DNA of 64,000 nucleotides from Eriocheir sinensis (Eukaryota; Arthropoda; Malacostraca; Decapoda; Varunidae), in contig NW_026111750.1 in the NCBI RefSeq assembly GCF_024679095.1, positions 72,501-136,500 on the forward strand, written 5' to 3'. Positions 29,066 to 40,483 of the stretch are shown piece by piece. The position numbers and the translations under genes are program-made. The stretch's first letter is position 1. Each line of letters opens with the position of its first letter. The notes under the pieces were generated by a model that saw only the letters and a list, made by a program, of their open reading frames with translations, ran no database searches and was not told where the DNA came from.

Positions 29066-30726
29066 ATCATTTATCATTTGCTTACAAATCTAGTGGAATA
29101 CTGCCTTCTTGAAAGTTAGTGTCTATACTTTACCTACCCTTATTATCTAGAGCGATGACAAGACCATTTCTACATATAAGAGCTATGACAATCATCTTGC
29201 AACCGTGACGTGGTCTCCTATCAATACATGCCAAATCACAGGGGTGTAATTGACACACACGAAGTAACGCGCGAAAAGCTGTGACGTAAGCTATCAATCG
29301 GCGTCGTTATCGACACATGCCAAAACATGGGCGTTATCTTAATCACAAATACTCAATAGGATAAGATTTGTAGTTTAGCGATCTGCAAAGATCTTAATAT
29401 GTGTCTTCTATGAGGACGTATATTTATGTAATATTTACATTAAATAAACAAAACAAAATTTACATTGTTTTATTTTTAACAAACGTACATTACATTATTT
29501 AACAAATGTACATTACATAGTGTGCACTCCCTGCGAGTGCTTTTGCTGTTGATGTTTGGTGAGTCCTCTTACAGCTACAGATTCTTGGCGGCATGCTTCG
29601 GAAGACCGTTTGATGAGACACCCAACAATGCAACTCTCTGGTGTTGGATGAGTTAATGAATAGGTACAACAGAGAAGCGAAGAAGGATGTGACTTCAGTT
29701 CAATTTTTATTTTAGGAGTAAAACAAACATACACTACTACAGAACATACACGCACACGAATAACAGATACAGAATTCTCAGTCCACACGCACACGAATTA
29801 CATAGATACTTTTTCAGCCACAACTTCAGTTCCATTTTTATTTTAGGAGTAACATAAGAGTCTGTACACATGTCTTAGGTTGACTTGATTTCTAATGTTA
29901 ACACAATTTATATACTGTACAGAACACCTCCATCACACACACATACACAAGTTACATACACTACACACTCACACACAACATTTCCATTTTAATACACACA
30001 CACAAGTTACATACAACAGGAAGAGGTTCAACAGGAAGAGTTCGTTTACAACTGTAAGTTTAAAATTTAGTACACATTCAACATCTTAAAAATTACATCT
30101 TAAAAATTAGTACACATCTCAGCATTCACACACATGTAGAATAAACACATTCACACACATGTAGAATAAACACTTGACATTTCATCTTATCACGTGAGTC
30201 ACATCCTTTCTTCTTCCAGCTTGCAACAACAACACCAAACTTAAAGTTGACCCTCGGACGAGACTGTTTTATAAACAAACAGTTGAATTGAGACTCATCT
30301 TTCTCTCTATCGTACCTGAGACACATCTTTCTCTACACCCTACCTGGGTTTGTCGTCACCAACTGTAAGTTGTGTGCGGCATACTCGTTTAAAACCTAGG
30401 TGTCTGAATGTAGTGACTCTATTTTTATTGGTGGTTCACAACGCGGTGTCCAAGTTAATATTTTTGATGATCTTAAATAGCGTTACGCCGAAGACCGTAT
30501 TTTTATCAACTGTAATTTAGTTTAAAAAGGCAAACGTGACGATGACAGCTTTGGTGAATGTGAGAACTTGTCGTTATGAATGTCACAGTTGCATTGCCTG
30601 ACGCATCCGCAATCCATAGCTGGGGTGTATCCACGACACATAAGTTGCATTGCATAAGTTGTGTACGACACACGTTCATCGTCACGTTAGACTTTGTCAT
30701 GTGAGTCGACGTTCCAATCTGTACAC
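29066..30726. repeat. Mosaic of spacer modules
   Basis: No gene seen over about 1.6 kb. Recognisable pieces are: 29250-29347 (copy of 3050-3145), 29345-29600 (inverted copy of 45520-45745, direct to 58985-59160), two pieces around GACTTCAGTTC with AACATACACGCACACG, 29985-30235 (inverted copy of 6045-6260), and 30400-30530 (inverted copy of about 21780-21890). CA-rich runs lie at 29936-30005. Confidence 0.65.
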
Positions 30727-30948
30727 TTAATATTTAACTGCATCACATATTAAGCATTCGTATGTCCGGTTGAACACACACTGGAAATATTTCACGTTGG
30801 TGTCGATGACGTTTGTTTCTTCGACAGTTTGCCCGTAGCCGATTCTGCGCCGTTCCTCTTTTGATTTGTTGCATGCTTGGATGGATATGTTGCTGACGTA
30901 ATCTTTAATTGTTTTGTTTTTCGTTTCGTAAGGCCAGATCAAAACCTT
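30727..30948 (-). pseudogene. Gene I, C-terminal part
   Basis: Begins YETKNKTIKDYVSNISIQ as in the 18214 piece but without its first two codons, and runs past the shared point TNVI to DTNVKYFQCVF, a CLICDA pair, and a stop. It abuts a BP piece on the other strand at 30932-30948. Confidence 0.65.
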
Positions 30949-31011
30949 CGACATGCATGAAAAAATCAATCATCAAGCAAATGAAGAAATGTCTCCGTAT
31001 GAAAGACTGAA
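30932..31011 (+). pseudogene. Basic protein BP, C-terminal piece
   Basis: Codes ARSKPSTCMKKSIIKQMKK and CLRMKD with the same stop and 3' region (AATAAA near 31040) as 6425-6616. Starts at GGCCAGATC. Confidence 0.7.
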
Positions 31012-31100
31012 TGGGAATGTATCGGACAGTAAGAGTAAAATAAAATGTTAAGTCCGTATTTATTGTTTATTTTTCACCAGTACAATTTGACTTCATTTGT

Positions 31101-31369
31101 CAACTCGGTCATGGATGTGTGTGAGAATCGATCTCAAAGCATTCGTCAACGACAAATCATCGGACACGAACAATTGCATCCTTCGAAACGATCATCCCGT
31201 TGTCGTTAAAACGATAGAGTGCGTCAACAGGATCATCGAACGACGTCATAAAACAAATCTATACACACTCAACCGAGAAAATGAAACTAAATTGAACGAC
31301 AGTCACGAATCGGTTCTGAATAACGATTTGAAAGATCGTTGTTACGTACATTTAGAGATGTTTTGTTAA
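31101..31369 (+). pseudogene. Family J fragment, 10-nt deletion
   Basis: Matches J from RIDLKAFVNDKSSDTNNC to NDLKD. It lacks 10 nt near 31336 compared with the 63174 copy, so the frame changes and stops at 31369. Its 5' end joins the BP 3' region at ATTTGTCA. Confidence 0.8.
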
Positions 31370-31610
31370 TTTAAATGTTTTGGTGTATTAAAGATGAAAC
31401 AAAATATATCAGTGTATTATTTTTACCATATGGGTTTACTTTTGTAATTGAGAGATTGCTCTCGTTTTCGTGTACGGCTTCGTATGACGAGTCAAGAGCA
31501 ATTTCTCGTGAATTATGTGATTGCATGTGTGGTTGAATTAGTTAATTGCATGTGTGGTCTTTCATATGCACGGGCTCGTTTACCGGCATGACAATTAAAT
31601 AAGATCTAAA
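31370..31610. other. Spacer upstream of the 49-aa ORF
   Basis: Contains an inverted repeat pairing GAGAGATTGCTCTCG-type sequence (31450-31465) and two versions of TTGCATGTGTGGT. No gene; it could hold the promoter of the next ORF but no TATA box is convincing. Confidence 0.4.
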
Positions 31611-31760
31611 ATGACAGACATGGATCAAAGTACATCACGCAGATGCAAATGTCAACAAGCAAGAAGAGAAGTCTCTTTAGTAAGTAAGACGTCGCTCACA
31701 TGTGAACACACAACTGAACTCACGCCTCCTGGCGTCTGGCCTGCGATTGAACTTCAATAA
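31611..31760 (+). CDS. Small Cys-containing ORF (49 aa)
   Basis: ATG-led: MTDMDQSTSRRCKCQQARRE, then SLVSKTSLTCEHTTEL and a Pro-rich end PPGVWPAIELQ. Preceded by CTAAAATG, a favourable start context. Three Cys. Single copy and not in a repeat, with composition unlike the spacers, so plausibly a real small gene or a fragment. Function unknown. Confidence 0.35.
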   Translation: MTDMDQSTSRRCKCQQARREVSLVSKTSLTCEHTTELTPPGVWPAIELQ

Positions 31761-32035
31761 GGTCTGTAAATATAAATTCAATAATCTGTTCAAACCTTTA
31801 GTGCACGAAGTGTGAAGAATTCCGTCCGTCACTGGACCTAGTGAACATCCCGTCAATTATGTGATCGTGTGTGATGAGTAGCAACATGTGAATACCGAAC
31901 GAACGTGCACAGTGTACCGCTCTGAATTAGTAAGTGCGTCATGTTCTGAGAAGAGTGTATGTCGTACATTATACTTAAATCGTTTTTCAAGTGTACGTTT
32001 TAGACATGTCTTTGTGACCCGTTTAATGCTGGACC
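31761..32035. other. Spacer, no gene seen
   Basis: Unique sequence leading to the 54-bp array. The ORFs that can be drawn here only gain length by running into the array. Confidence 0.45.
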
Positions 32036-32658
32036 GACCCCCATGCAAATTTGGACCCCACTCTCCCAGGCTCGTCTGATATATGTCACGACCCCCATGC
32101 AAATTTGGACCCCACTCTCCCATGCTCGTCTGATATATGTCACGACCCCCATGCAAATTTGGACCCCACTCTCCCAGGCTCGTCTGATATATGTCACGAC
32201 CCCCATGCAAATTTGGACCCCACTCTCCCATGCTCGTCTGATATATGTCACGACCCCCATGCAAATTTGGACCCCACTCTCCCATGCTCGTCTGATATAT
32301 GTCACGACCCCCGTGCAAATTTGGACCCCACTCTCCCAGGCTCGTCTGATATATGTCACGACCCCCATGCAAATTTGGACCCCACTCTCCCATGCTCGTC
32401 TGATATATGTCACGACCCCCATGCAAATTTGGACCCCACTCTCCCAGGCTCGTCTGATATATGTCACGACCCCCGTGCAAATTTGGACCCCACTCTCCCA
32501 GGCTCGTCTGATATATGTCACGACCCCCATGCAAATTTGGACCCCACTCTCCCAGGCTCGTCTGATATATGTCACGACCCCCGTGCAAATTTGGACCCCA
32601 CTCTCCCAGGCTCGTCTGATATATGTCACGACCCCCGTGCAAATTTGGACCCCACTCT
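32036..32658. repeat. 54-bp tandem array, about 11.5 copies, with octamer motif
   Basis: Units begin CCCCCATGCAAATTTGGACC and end GTCTGATATATGTCACGA, varying only at ATG/GTG and at CAGG/CATG. Versions with A contain ATGCAAAT, the POU-domain octamer. Because 54 is divisible by three, all frames without a stop stay open, which creates several 220-260 residue shadow ORFs. There are no unique spacers between units, so it is not a CRISPR array. Confidence 0.95.
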
Positions 32659-33400
32659 CCCAGACTCCTATGTCACGGCCCCCGTGCAAATACTCCTCAA
32701 CTCCTTCACGCTGAGTCCTACTTGAACATAAACACAAAAAATGAGTACCTGCTGTATGTCACGACCCCCGTGTAAATTTGGACCCCACTCTCTCAGGCTC
32801 GTCAACTCCTTCACGTTGAGTCCTACATGAACAGAAACACACAACTGAGTACCTGCTATATGTCACGACCCCCGTGCAAATTTGGACCCCACTCTCCCGA
32901 GTCCTACGTGAACAGAAACACACAACTGAACACCTGCTGTATGTCACGACCCCCGTGCAAATTTGGACCCCACTCTCCCAGACGCGTCAACTCCTTCCTT
33001 GAACAGAAACACACAACTGAGTATAACTTCCGAATTCTACATGAACAGAAATACACAACCAAGAGTAATTGCCACTACCCCTGTGACAATTTGGACCCCG
33101 TTCCCAGGCCCTCCCTCTGAGTCTACAGGAATAGAAATGCGCAACCGAGTACCTGCTATATGTCATGACCCCCGTGCAAATTTGGACCCCACTCTCTCAG
33201 GCTCGTCAACTCCTTCCCTACATGAACATGAATACACAACCGAGTACCTGCTGCTATATGTCACGACCCCGTGCAATTTTGGACCCCACTCTCTCAGGCT
33301 CGTTAACTGCCTCCCTCTGAGTCCTACAGGAACAGAAATGCACAACCGGGTACCTGCCATATGTCACGACCCCCATCCAATTTCGGACCCCACTCTCCGT
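32659..33400. repeat. Degenerate 100-bp-type repeats related to the 54-bp unit
   Basis: About seven longer units that pair a 54-bp-type core (CGACCCCCGTGCAAATTTGG) with a second part (GAACAGAAACACACAACTGA). Units get less regular to the right. Single diverged units also sit at 13000-13170 and 14400-14480. Confidence 0.85.
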
Positions 33401-33496
33401 ACGGGCGTTACACACATACACACACATATTAGACTTGTAAAAAGATGATCATACCATATAGCCAATGTACTTTCTGGATTATACTAAACTGAATTG

Positions 33497-33955
33497 AGAT
33501 GTGTGTGTGTTCTGGCTTCCAATACACGCGGTGGTGTATATACAGAGATGTGTGTGTTCTGGCTTCCAATACACGCGGTGATGTATATACAGAGATGTGT
33601 GTGTTCTGGCTTCCAATACACGCGGTGATGTTTATACAGAGTAGTGTGTGTTCTGGCTTCCAATACATGCGGTGATGTATATACAGAGATGTGTGTGTTC
33701 TGGCTTCCAATACATGCGGTGATGTATATACAGAGATGTGTGTGTTCTGGCTTCCAATACATGCGGTGATGTATATACAGAGATGTGTGTGTTCTGGCTT
33801 CCAATACACGCGGTGATGTATATACAGAGATGTGTATGTTCTGACTTCCAATACACGCGGTGATGTATATACAGAGATGTGTGTGTTCTGACTTCCAATA
33901 CACGCGGTGATGTATATACAGAGATGTGTGTGTTCTGGCTTCCAATACACGCGCG
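33497..33955. repeat. Second 47-bp tandem repeat, about ten copies
   Basis: Period exactly 47 (for example 33546 to 33593), unit AGATGTGTGTGTTCTGGCTT followed by CCAATACACGCGGTGATGTA and TATACAG. Unrelated in sequence to the main 47-bp array. Minus-strand ORFs through it are repeat shadows. Confidence 0.95.
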
Positions 33956-34199
33956 CGTGTGCTCCGACACGGTAGTATTGTATGTTCGGTTTTGTGTAAG
34001 ATGAGGCGAGAATATTTTTAGAGTCAGATTCGTTCGGTTTTGTGTAAGATGAGGCGATAATATTTTTAGAGTCAGATTCGTAAGAGTCCTCACACGTGAT
34101 TTCCGCGCCCATGCGCCACGCCACGCCACGCGGTAGCGGTGTCATGACATCTCGTTACCGGAAAAACGTACGTACGTTCGTTCGTTTCTCGGCCTCTCC
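33956..34199. repeat. Two direct repeats and unique flank
   Basis: Two units of about 48 bp around TTCGGTTTTGTGTAAGATGA (33990 and 34032), then CCACGCCACGCCACGCG and alternating ACGT runs (CGTACGTACGTTCGTTCG). No gene. Confidence 0.8.
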
Positions 34200-34675
34200 C
34201 CATTTGATCCAACTCTGAGACAAAGTAAGATTTGTATTCAGAATCACGCAGGTCACATAATAGTATTCAGAATCCGTCTACAGCTGACACAAAGTCTCGC
34301 ATTCACCACCAACTCTTGAGGGTTTAAGTCATGCAACAACACGTATAGTATTCAGAATACGTTTACCACTGACACAAAGTCTCATATTCACACAACATCT
34401 GCAGCATTCTCTGAGACAAAGTGACAAGTCAGAAAAGTCTGAGGGAATAAGCATGCAACACTCGTATAGTATTCAGAATCAGTCTACTGCTGACATAAAG
34501 TCTCGCATTCACACAACTAGCAACATCTGCAACTCAGAATCTTATCTGACACTGACAGACACCACGAATATGTTCGCACAGATTGAACATATTCTGAACA
34601 GTGTTCATTGTACTAGACTTCTTAACTCACCTTATCTTAACTCACCACCAAAGTCTAGACCGAGTACGTTGCCGA
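34200..34675. repeat. Inverted copy of the long-unit array, then a 4100-type block
   Basis: 34200-34530 is the inverse of parts of 11281-12115. From 34531 the sequence follows 4118-4250 in direct orientation up to the J piece. Confidence 0.8.
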
Positions 34676-34677
34676 CA

Positions 34678-35168
34678 AAACATTAATTCTCCCTCCCCCT
34701 CGATTACCGAACAGACGTTTTCAAATTTTCAATCCGACTACATCAAGTTACGAACGTTTAACAAACACGTTGAAGTGAACGATAGGATCCGATTCAACAT
34801 AAGCATAAAAAAAATTAACTTTCATCAAGTGTGAACTTTACTTTCCCGCTCAGACGCGAGACTCTGTGACGCGTCTGGTTATCACGTGGATGATTTTCTC
34901 TGCTAGAATCGATCTCAAAGCATTCGTCAACGACAGAACATCGGACGTGAACAATTGCATCCTTCGAAACGATCATCCCGTTGTCGTTAAAACGATAGAG
35001 TGCGTCAACAGGATCATCGAACGACGTCGTAAAACAAATCTATACACACTCAACCGAGAAAATGAAACTAAATTGAACGACAGTCACGAATCGTTTCTGA
35101 ATAACGATTTGAAAGATATCATTGTGCCGTTTTTCGGTATCTTACGATCCAAAAATGTGGCATCTTAG
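34678..35168 (+). pseudogene. Family J, copy 2 (two frameshifts)
   Basis: Follows J from the LILPSPSITEQTF region to NNDLKDIIVPF. One base is missing in the C/T run near 34695 and the A run near 34808 is longer than in the 63174 copy, so three frames are needed to read it. It ends at GATCCAAAAATG in spacer. Confidence 0.8.
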
Positions 35169-35850
35169 GCCGAAGGCCTAAGATGTCACAATCTGTCGAC
35201 ATGTTGAACAAAGTCTCACATTCACTCCGTCATACAGAGTCTGACGTTCGCCGAAGGCTTAATATGCCACATGACGACACATTCACACGGTTTAGGAATC
35301 TGTAAACATGTAGAACAAAGTCTCACATTCACTCTCCGTCATACTAAGTTAGACAATCAAATGACAGACATCAGTGGAACAAAGACTCAGACTCTGTAGA
35401 ACAAATCTCATGACGGAATCTGTCGACGTGTAGAACAAAGTCTCCGATTCACTCCGTTGTACAAAGTCAGACGTTCGCCACCAGCCGAAGACCTAAGATG
35501 CCACCATGACACGACATGATGTGAGTAAACTAAAACATTCTGTAAATTCTTATTTTTATTTATTACACATAATCATTGCAATGCTTCTTCTTCTTCTTAC
35601 AAAATCAATCTTGTCAGGAGAGTCCATCCAATGTTCACTTGTTCATGACGGACGGTTTAGGAATCTGTCGACGTGTAGAACAAAGTCTCCGATTCACTCT
35701 GTCGTTCAAAGCCAGACGTTCACCACCAGCCGAAGAAGACCTAAGATGCCACCATGACACGACAGAATAATAAACTAAAACAATCTGTAAATTCTTATTT
35801 TTATTTATTACACATAATCATTGCAATGCTTCTTCTTATCTTGTCAGGAG
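35169..35850. repeat. Spacer block, partly copied from 5016-5355
   Basis: First 330 bases repeat the word AACAAAGTCTCACATTCACT and AAGGCTTAATATGCCACATG (also at 373 and 14774). From 35500 it is the direct copy of 5016-5355. No gene. Confidence 0.75.
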
Positions 35851-36130
35851 TCTACATTGCAGACAAAGTCACGCATTCACCAACGTCTCAGAATTGGTCT
35901 ACATTGCAGACAAAGTCACGCATTCACCAACGTCTCAGAATTGGTCTAGATTGCAGACAAAGTCACGCATTCACCAACGTCTCAGAATTGGTCTACATTG
36001 CAGACAAAGTCACGCATTCACCAACGTCTCAGAATTGATCTACATTGCAGACAAAGTCACGCATTCACCAACGTCTCAGAATTGGTCTAGATTGCAGACA
36101 AAGTCACGCATTCACCAACGTCTCGTTGCA
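35851..36130 (+). repeat. 47-bp tandem array, six copies
   Basis: The most regular array: exact 47-bp period, unit TCTACATTGCAGACAAAGTC plus ACGCATTCACCAACGTCTCA plus GAATTGG, with single-base differences only. It starts right after TTGTCAGGAG and ends at CAACGTCTCG. Confidence 0.95.
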
Positions 36131-37104
36131 GATCACGTCTGTTCGTGACCACCTAGGGTTAAGAAATAAAATTTATGTGTGTAATATGATTTGTTTTATT
36201 TCACATTATAAAAAAGATTCTGGTGTGTGTATTTGTGTCACTTACACATGTCTGTATTACGTGTGTGGGTATGTGTGTCACACACGGTCGTTCCACGTTG
36301 TTGTCCGAGAATTGGCGGTGAGTGTTGTCCGAGCATGACTACACATTTTCACTTACACTGTCTATTACTCTTTTGAATTCGATAACTTAAAAAGTTTATC
36401 TCTTGCACTGTCTGTCAATATTCGAGTCCGATGACACAACCGAGTATTCTCTGTCGCTCTAGTGCGTCCAACAATGCAACTCCCAACAATGCAATGCAAC
36501 TCTACACAAGACAAACAAACTCACATTCACTCGAGTTAAGATGTAGTAATTGCTACATGCCCGTCCAATGTATCTCTACATGTTTTGCATAAGTCGAGAT
36601 GACCTGCACCAATACTATACCTCTTGAATGTGTCACACACTACAGAGTTCAGAATCGTATCTTAACTATATTCTATCTGAATCTGTTCGCAGCAACTCTC
36701 TAGTTGTGTGTGACATTTGCATGGGTCTCTCTTCGCGCATGCAAATGTAGGTTAAGACTTCTTCTTTGTTGAAGAACTCTTGCCTACCTAACATCGGAGT
36801 GTACAGACTCACATGACAAAGTCCAACGTGACGATGACAACTCTATTCAGAATCTGTTCTATCAGAATCTGTTTGAAGAGTAAGTTGTCCAGTGAATGTG
36901 AGACCTTCTCGTCCTTGTCGTACAATGCTAACAGATTTCAGACAAGCACCAATACTATACATCTTGAATGTGTCACACACTACAGAGTTCAGAATCGTAT
37001 CTTAACTATATTCTGTTGTATCTGAATCTGTTCGCAGCAACTCTCTACTTGTGTGTGACATTTGCATGGGTCTCTCTTCGCGCACGCAAATGTAAGTTAA
37101 GACT
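36131..37104. repeat. Spacer mosaic
   Basis: Unique part to 36480 (TGTGTGT-rich), then modules shared with 21090-21280 and 27648-27883; the phrase GTGTCACACACTACAGAGTT occurs at 36630 and 36970. No gene. Confidence 0.65.
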
Positions 37105-37635
37105 TCTTCTTGCAGACAAAGTCACGCATTCACCAACGTCTCAGAATTGAATTCACCAACGTCTCCGAATTGGTCTATATTGCAGACAAAGTCACACATT
37201 CACCAATGTTAGCAGAAGCGGTCTACATTGCGCATTCACCAACGTCTCAGAATTGGTCTAGATTGCAGACAAAGTCACGCATTCACCAACGTCTCAGAAT
37301 TGAATTCACCAACGTCTCCGAATTGGTCTATATTGCAGACAAAGTCACACATTCACCAATGTCGCAGAAGCGGTCTACATTGCGCATTCACCAACGTCTC
37401 AGAATTGGTCTATATTGCAGACAAAGTCACGCATTCACCAACGTCTCAGAATTGGTCTACATTGCAGACAAAGTCACGCATTCACCAATGTCTCAGAATC
37501 GGTGTACATTGCAGACAAAGTCACGCATTCACCAATGTCTCAGAATTGGTCTACATTGCAGACAAAGTCATGCATTCACCAATGTCTCAGAATCGGTCTA
37601 CATTGCAGACAAAGTCACGCATTCACCAATGAAAT
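37105..37635 (+). repeat. 47-bp tandem array, about eleven copies with internal duplication
   Basis: Includes shortened units and a repeated higher-order segment: AATTGAATTCACCAACGTCTC occurs at about 37144 and 37298 with the following two units copied. This gives a glimpse of how arrays expand. It ends in the sequence also found at the start of the array at 57200. Confidence 0.95.
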
Positions 37636-37894
37636 TTGTCTACAGTGTATTTCATTTACACTCTAAGGGGTACTATTATAAATTCAATTTTACTTTTTCA
37701 GGAGTTACTATTATTAATTCAATTTTGTTTTTTTCATGCGTCTCAGAATCGGTCGATATATAAGACAAAGTCAACCATTCGTGTGCTTTTCAGGGGGTAC
37801 TATTATAAATTCATTTGAACTCTTGCCTATGAATATTTGAAGATAAGATGTAGAATAGAGTTAAGATGTAGTAGATGCATACAAGTGTTGACAC
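37636..37894. repeat. Spacer, copied at 40100-40300
   Basis: Repeats of ACTATTATAAATTCAATTTT and a segment with AGAATCGGTCGATATATAAG that recurs at 40183 and inverted at 56828. No gene. Confidence 0.7.
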
Positions 37895-38272
37895 ACTCCT
37901 TCAAAATTTTGAGACTCCTCAGCGTTGATTTGTAAAATTAAACGTTGCTAGAAAAAGAGAAATAAATATTCTGAATCGCGTCTACGGCTTCGTTGAAATA
38001 TAGTTCTGTCATCGTTTTTTTATCAGAGTTATCATCGCCGATCGATGCCTTCCATGCCTTCATAAACTCTTCTATGTTTTTGACCAAAACTATTATTTTC
38101 TTATTTTCATCTTCGTTATGAGGAATATATTTTGATAGTTGATTTAAGGTAATTTCCTCGTTCGGGTTGGCATGCTTTTTGTTAAATTCTTCACAATATG
38201 TCGGTTCTGAACGACCAAGAATTCGACAGGGAATACGGAGAGCGTTATCTCGATGATAACATACACGAGTTT
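37895..38272 (-). pseudogene. Family N, middle fragment
   Basis: Reads RIPCRILGRSEPTYCEEFNK, then NEEITLNQLSKYIPHNEDEN, KIIVLVKNIEEFMKAWKAS and ELYFNEAVDAIQNIYFSFSS. The part before YIPHNED is not present elsewhere in the window. It is joined at its 5' side to the 47-bp array at CGTGTATG, and 3' of FSSN is a frame break. Confidence 0.7.
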
Positions 38273-38846
38273 GTCTGCAATGTAGACCAATTCTGAGACG
38301 TTGGTGAATGCGTGACTTTGTCTGCAATGTAGACCAATTCTGAGACGTTGGTGAATGCGTGACTTTGTCTGTAATGTAGACCGATTCTGAGACGTTGGTG
38401 AATGCGTGACTTTGTCTGTAATGTAGACCGATTCTGAGACGTTGGTGAATGCGTGACTTCGTCTGTAATGTAGACCGATTCTGAGACGTTGGTAAATGCG
38501 TGACTTCGTCTGTAAATGTGAATGCGTGACTTCGTCTGTAAATGTGAATGCGTGACCTCGTCTGTAATGTAGACCGATTCTGAGACGTTGGTGAATGCGT
38601 GACTTCGTCTGTAATGTAGACCAATTCTGAGACGTTGGTGAATGCGTGACTTCGTCTGTAATGTAGACCAATTCAGAGACGTTGGTGAATGCGTGATTTT
38701 GTCTGCAATGTAGACCAATTCTGAGACGTTGGTGAATGCGTGCCATCGTCTGTAATGTCGACCAATTCTGACGTTGGTGAATGCGTGACTTCGTTTGTAA
38801 TATAGACCAATTCTGAGACGCTGGTGAATGCGTGACTTTGTCTGCC
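38273..38846 (-). repeat. 47-bp tandem array, about thirteen copies
   Basis: Mixed unit variants: TTTGTCTGCAATG and TTCGTCTGTAATG types alternate in blocks, and some units are cut to 26-29 bp (near 38516 and 38543). Confidence 0.95.
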
Positions 38847-39264
38847 AACTCGTTTCAAAGCAACTTAAAACTATACAATGAAACAACTCGTTTCAAAGCA
38901 AACTAAAAACTATACGATGAAACAACTCGTTTCAAAGCAAACTTATAAACTATTGCATTGAAGTCAAGCAGCAAACTTAGTTAATCTGGAATTTTTGTTT
39001 TATGCAATGTCTAGTTATGGTAATAACTTTGTTGTAATATTGATTCCTTGATTTGTCAAGCCTTTTTAGTCGCCGCCCCATGCCCCGCCTCCTGCGTTGC
39101 CTCATGTCATGGCGTCGTCACGGTTACGTCACACTGAGAGAGAACAGACAAACAATGATAACTTTTTGGAGAATAGGTCGACGTACGTGACAAAGTCGCA
39201 CATTCATCAGAGTCGTCAGACATTCATACAAACTCGCATGTTTAGGGCATACTATTCTAAATAT
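38847..39264. repeat. Palindromic-core repeats then unique spacer
   Basis: To about 38960, three units of the TGAAACAACTCGTTTCAAAG type (inverse of 28830-29065). After that a unique, in part G+C-rich stretch (CGCCGCCCCATGCCCCGCC) with the word ACAAAGTCGCACATTCATC. No gene called. Confidence 0.7.
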
Positions 39265-39577
39265 ACTTGTAACGGTAGGAACACTCTAATCTGGTTCAAC
39301 ACATCAACAAAGAACCGTCGATAAAAACCGTTGTGGACTATCATTCCATATGTCTCGTGAAGAAATCACACAACAGTTGCAAGAACATCAACGTTGCCGC
39401 CACAGCAGACAAATCAGACAAGAATTCGTCGGGCCAGTATCTGACGGAGTGTTTTACGACAGGATACGGAATCTATCCATTTTCAATCAGTCTATTTCAA
39501 CACTACAAAGAAAACCTAAAACTATTACTGAAGTACAAAACGACCATATCCGAACTCCAGAAGAAAACGTTAAGGTA
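39265..39577 (+). pseudogene. Family Y fragment with Cys residues
   Basis: The frame kept by both copies reads VVDYHSICLVKKSHNSCKN, SSGQYLTECFTTGYGIYPFS and LKLLLKYKTTISELQKKTLR with a stop. The copy at 62395-62607 matches from CKNINV to the stop. Cys spacing and the hydrophobic YGIYPFSISLF stretch would suit a secreted or envelope protein, but no family is recognised. N-terminus missing. Confidence 0.5.
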
Positions 39578-39602
39578 GGCTGCTGCGTTTGGCGTCAGCG
39601 TG

Positions 39603-39838
39603 TCATTCGCATCTGACATTTCGTAATCTCCGTTACCGTCCCCTCTGTTTGTTCTCAAAAACATTAACCAATTCTGACTGGAAATTTTGTATTTGTCCAA
39701 CAAGTGTTTCTTAATTCTGTTGATGTTGTTAAAATGAGGATTAATGGCGTTGAGAAGTTGTTTAATTTTTATATTGTTATATTTTATTTTCAGGTTGTAA
39801 TATCGACTCAACCTATCTTTTTCTACCAAAGAATCGTA
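39603..39838 (-). pseudogene. Family B fragment
   Basis: Minus-strand B piece from RLSRYYNLKIKYNNIKIKQ to MSDAND, joined upstream in frame-like fashion to an unrelated N-terminal piece at 39839. Confidence 0.85.
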
Positions 39839-40083
39839 AAAGTCTGAATATCGGTTTTGTTAGATTCCAACACGGATTTGACGAGAGATGCTTGAAACAG
39901 CGACGGGTGTTGCCCGGAAGACGCTCGACTCTCGGTGCCGCTGCCGCTTTCGTTGAAGGTGGCGGCGGTGTTATCGTTGTGCACATACAGACCGTCGATT
40001 AACACGAGGTGGGAAGACAGGCGGAAAACGACGCGCTTTCTCTTCACGTTCATGACATTTCGTGGGCAGTACACGATGTCCAT
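39839..40083 (-). pseudogene. N-terminal fragment of an unidentified gene
   Basis: ATG-led at 40083: MDIVYCPRNVMNVKRKRVVF, then SSHLVLIDGLYVHNDNTAA and a Gly/Ser-rich stretch to ESNKTDIQTF. Cut by family B sequence. Beta-rich start with a basic patch; single copy; not recognised. Confidence 0.45.
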
Positions 40084-40483
40084 AAACTTAGTGTGCGCGT
40101 AGTACTATTATAAATTCAATTTTACTTTTTCAGGATTTACTATTATAAATTCAATTTTGTTTTTTTCATGCGTCTCAGAATCGGTCGATATATAAGACAA
40201 AGTCAACCGTTCGTGTGCTTTTCAGGGGGTACTATTATAAATTCATTTGAACTCTTGCCTATGAATATTTGAAGATAAGATGTAGAATAGAGTTAAGATG
40301 TAGTAGATGCTTACATTCACTAACAAGCTACGAAGCAGCACACATGCAGCAGCAGCAGCGAGCTACTATGTTTACATGCACTGTCCTTCGGCAACGAGTG
40401 TTTTGGGAACAAAAACAATTTCTTGATGTGTCTCGGAAAAGGTAAAGCTTTCCCTATAGCCACACCTGAGACGTTGGTCAATG
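40084..40483. repeat. Spacer modules
   Basis: 40100-40310 repeats 37670-37880; 40385-40460 repeats the GTGTTTTGGGAACAAAAAC module. AGCAGCAGCAGCAGCGAGC at 40346. No gene. Confidence 0.7.

Noticed and set aside
31857..32737. Several long ORFs (220-260 codons) on both strands
   Set aside because: They are read through the 54-bp tandem array, whose unit length is divisible by three; every frame without a stop in the unit stays open.
33429..34145. ORFs of 150-240 codons on the minus strand
   Set aside because: They lie in a perfect 47-bp repeat; a period of 47 passes through all three frames, and absence of stops in the unit explains them.
35851..36130. Possible CRISPR array
   Set aside because: Units are contiguous with no unique spacers, and the context is eukaryotic.
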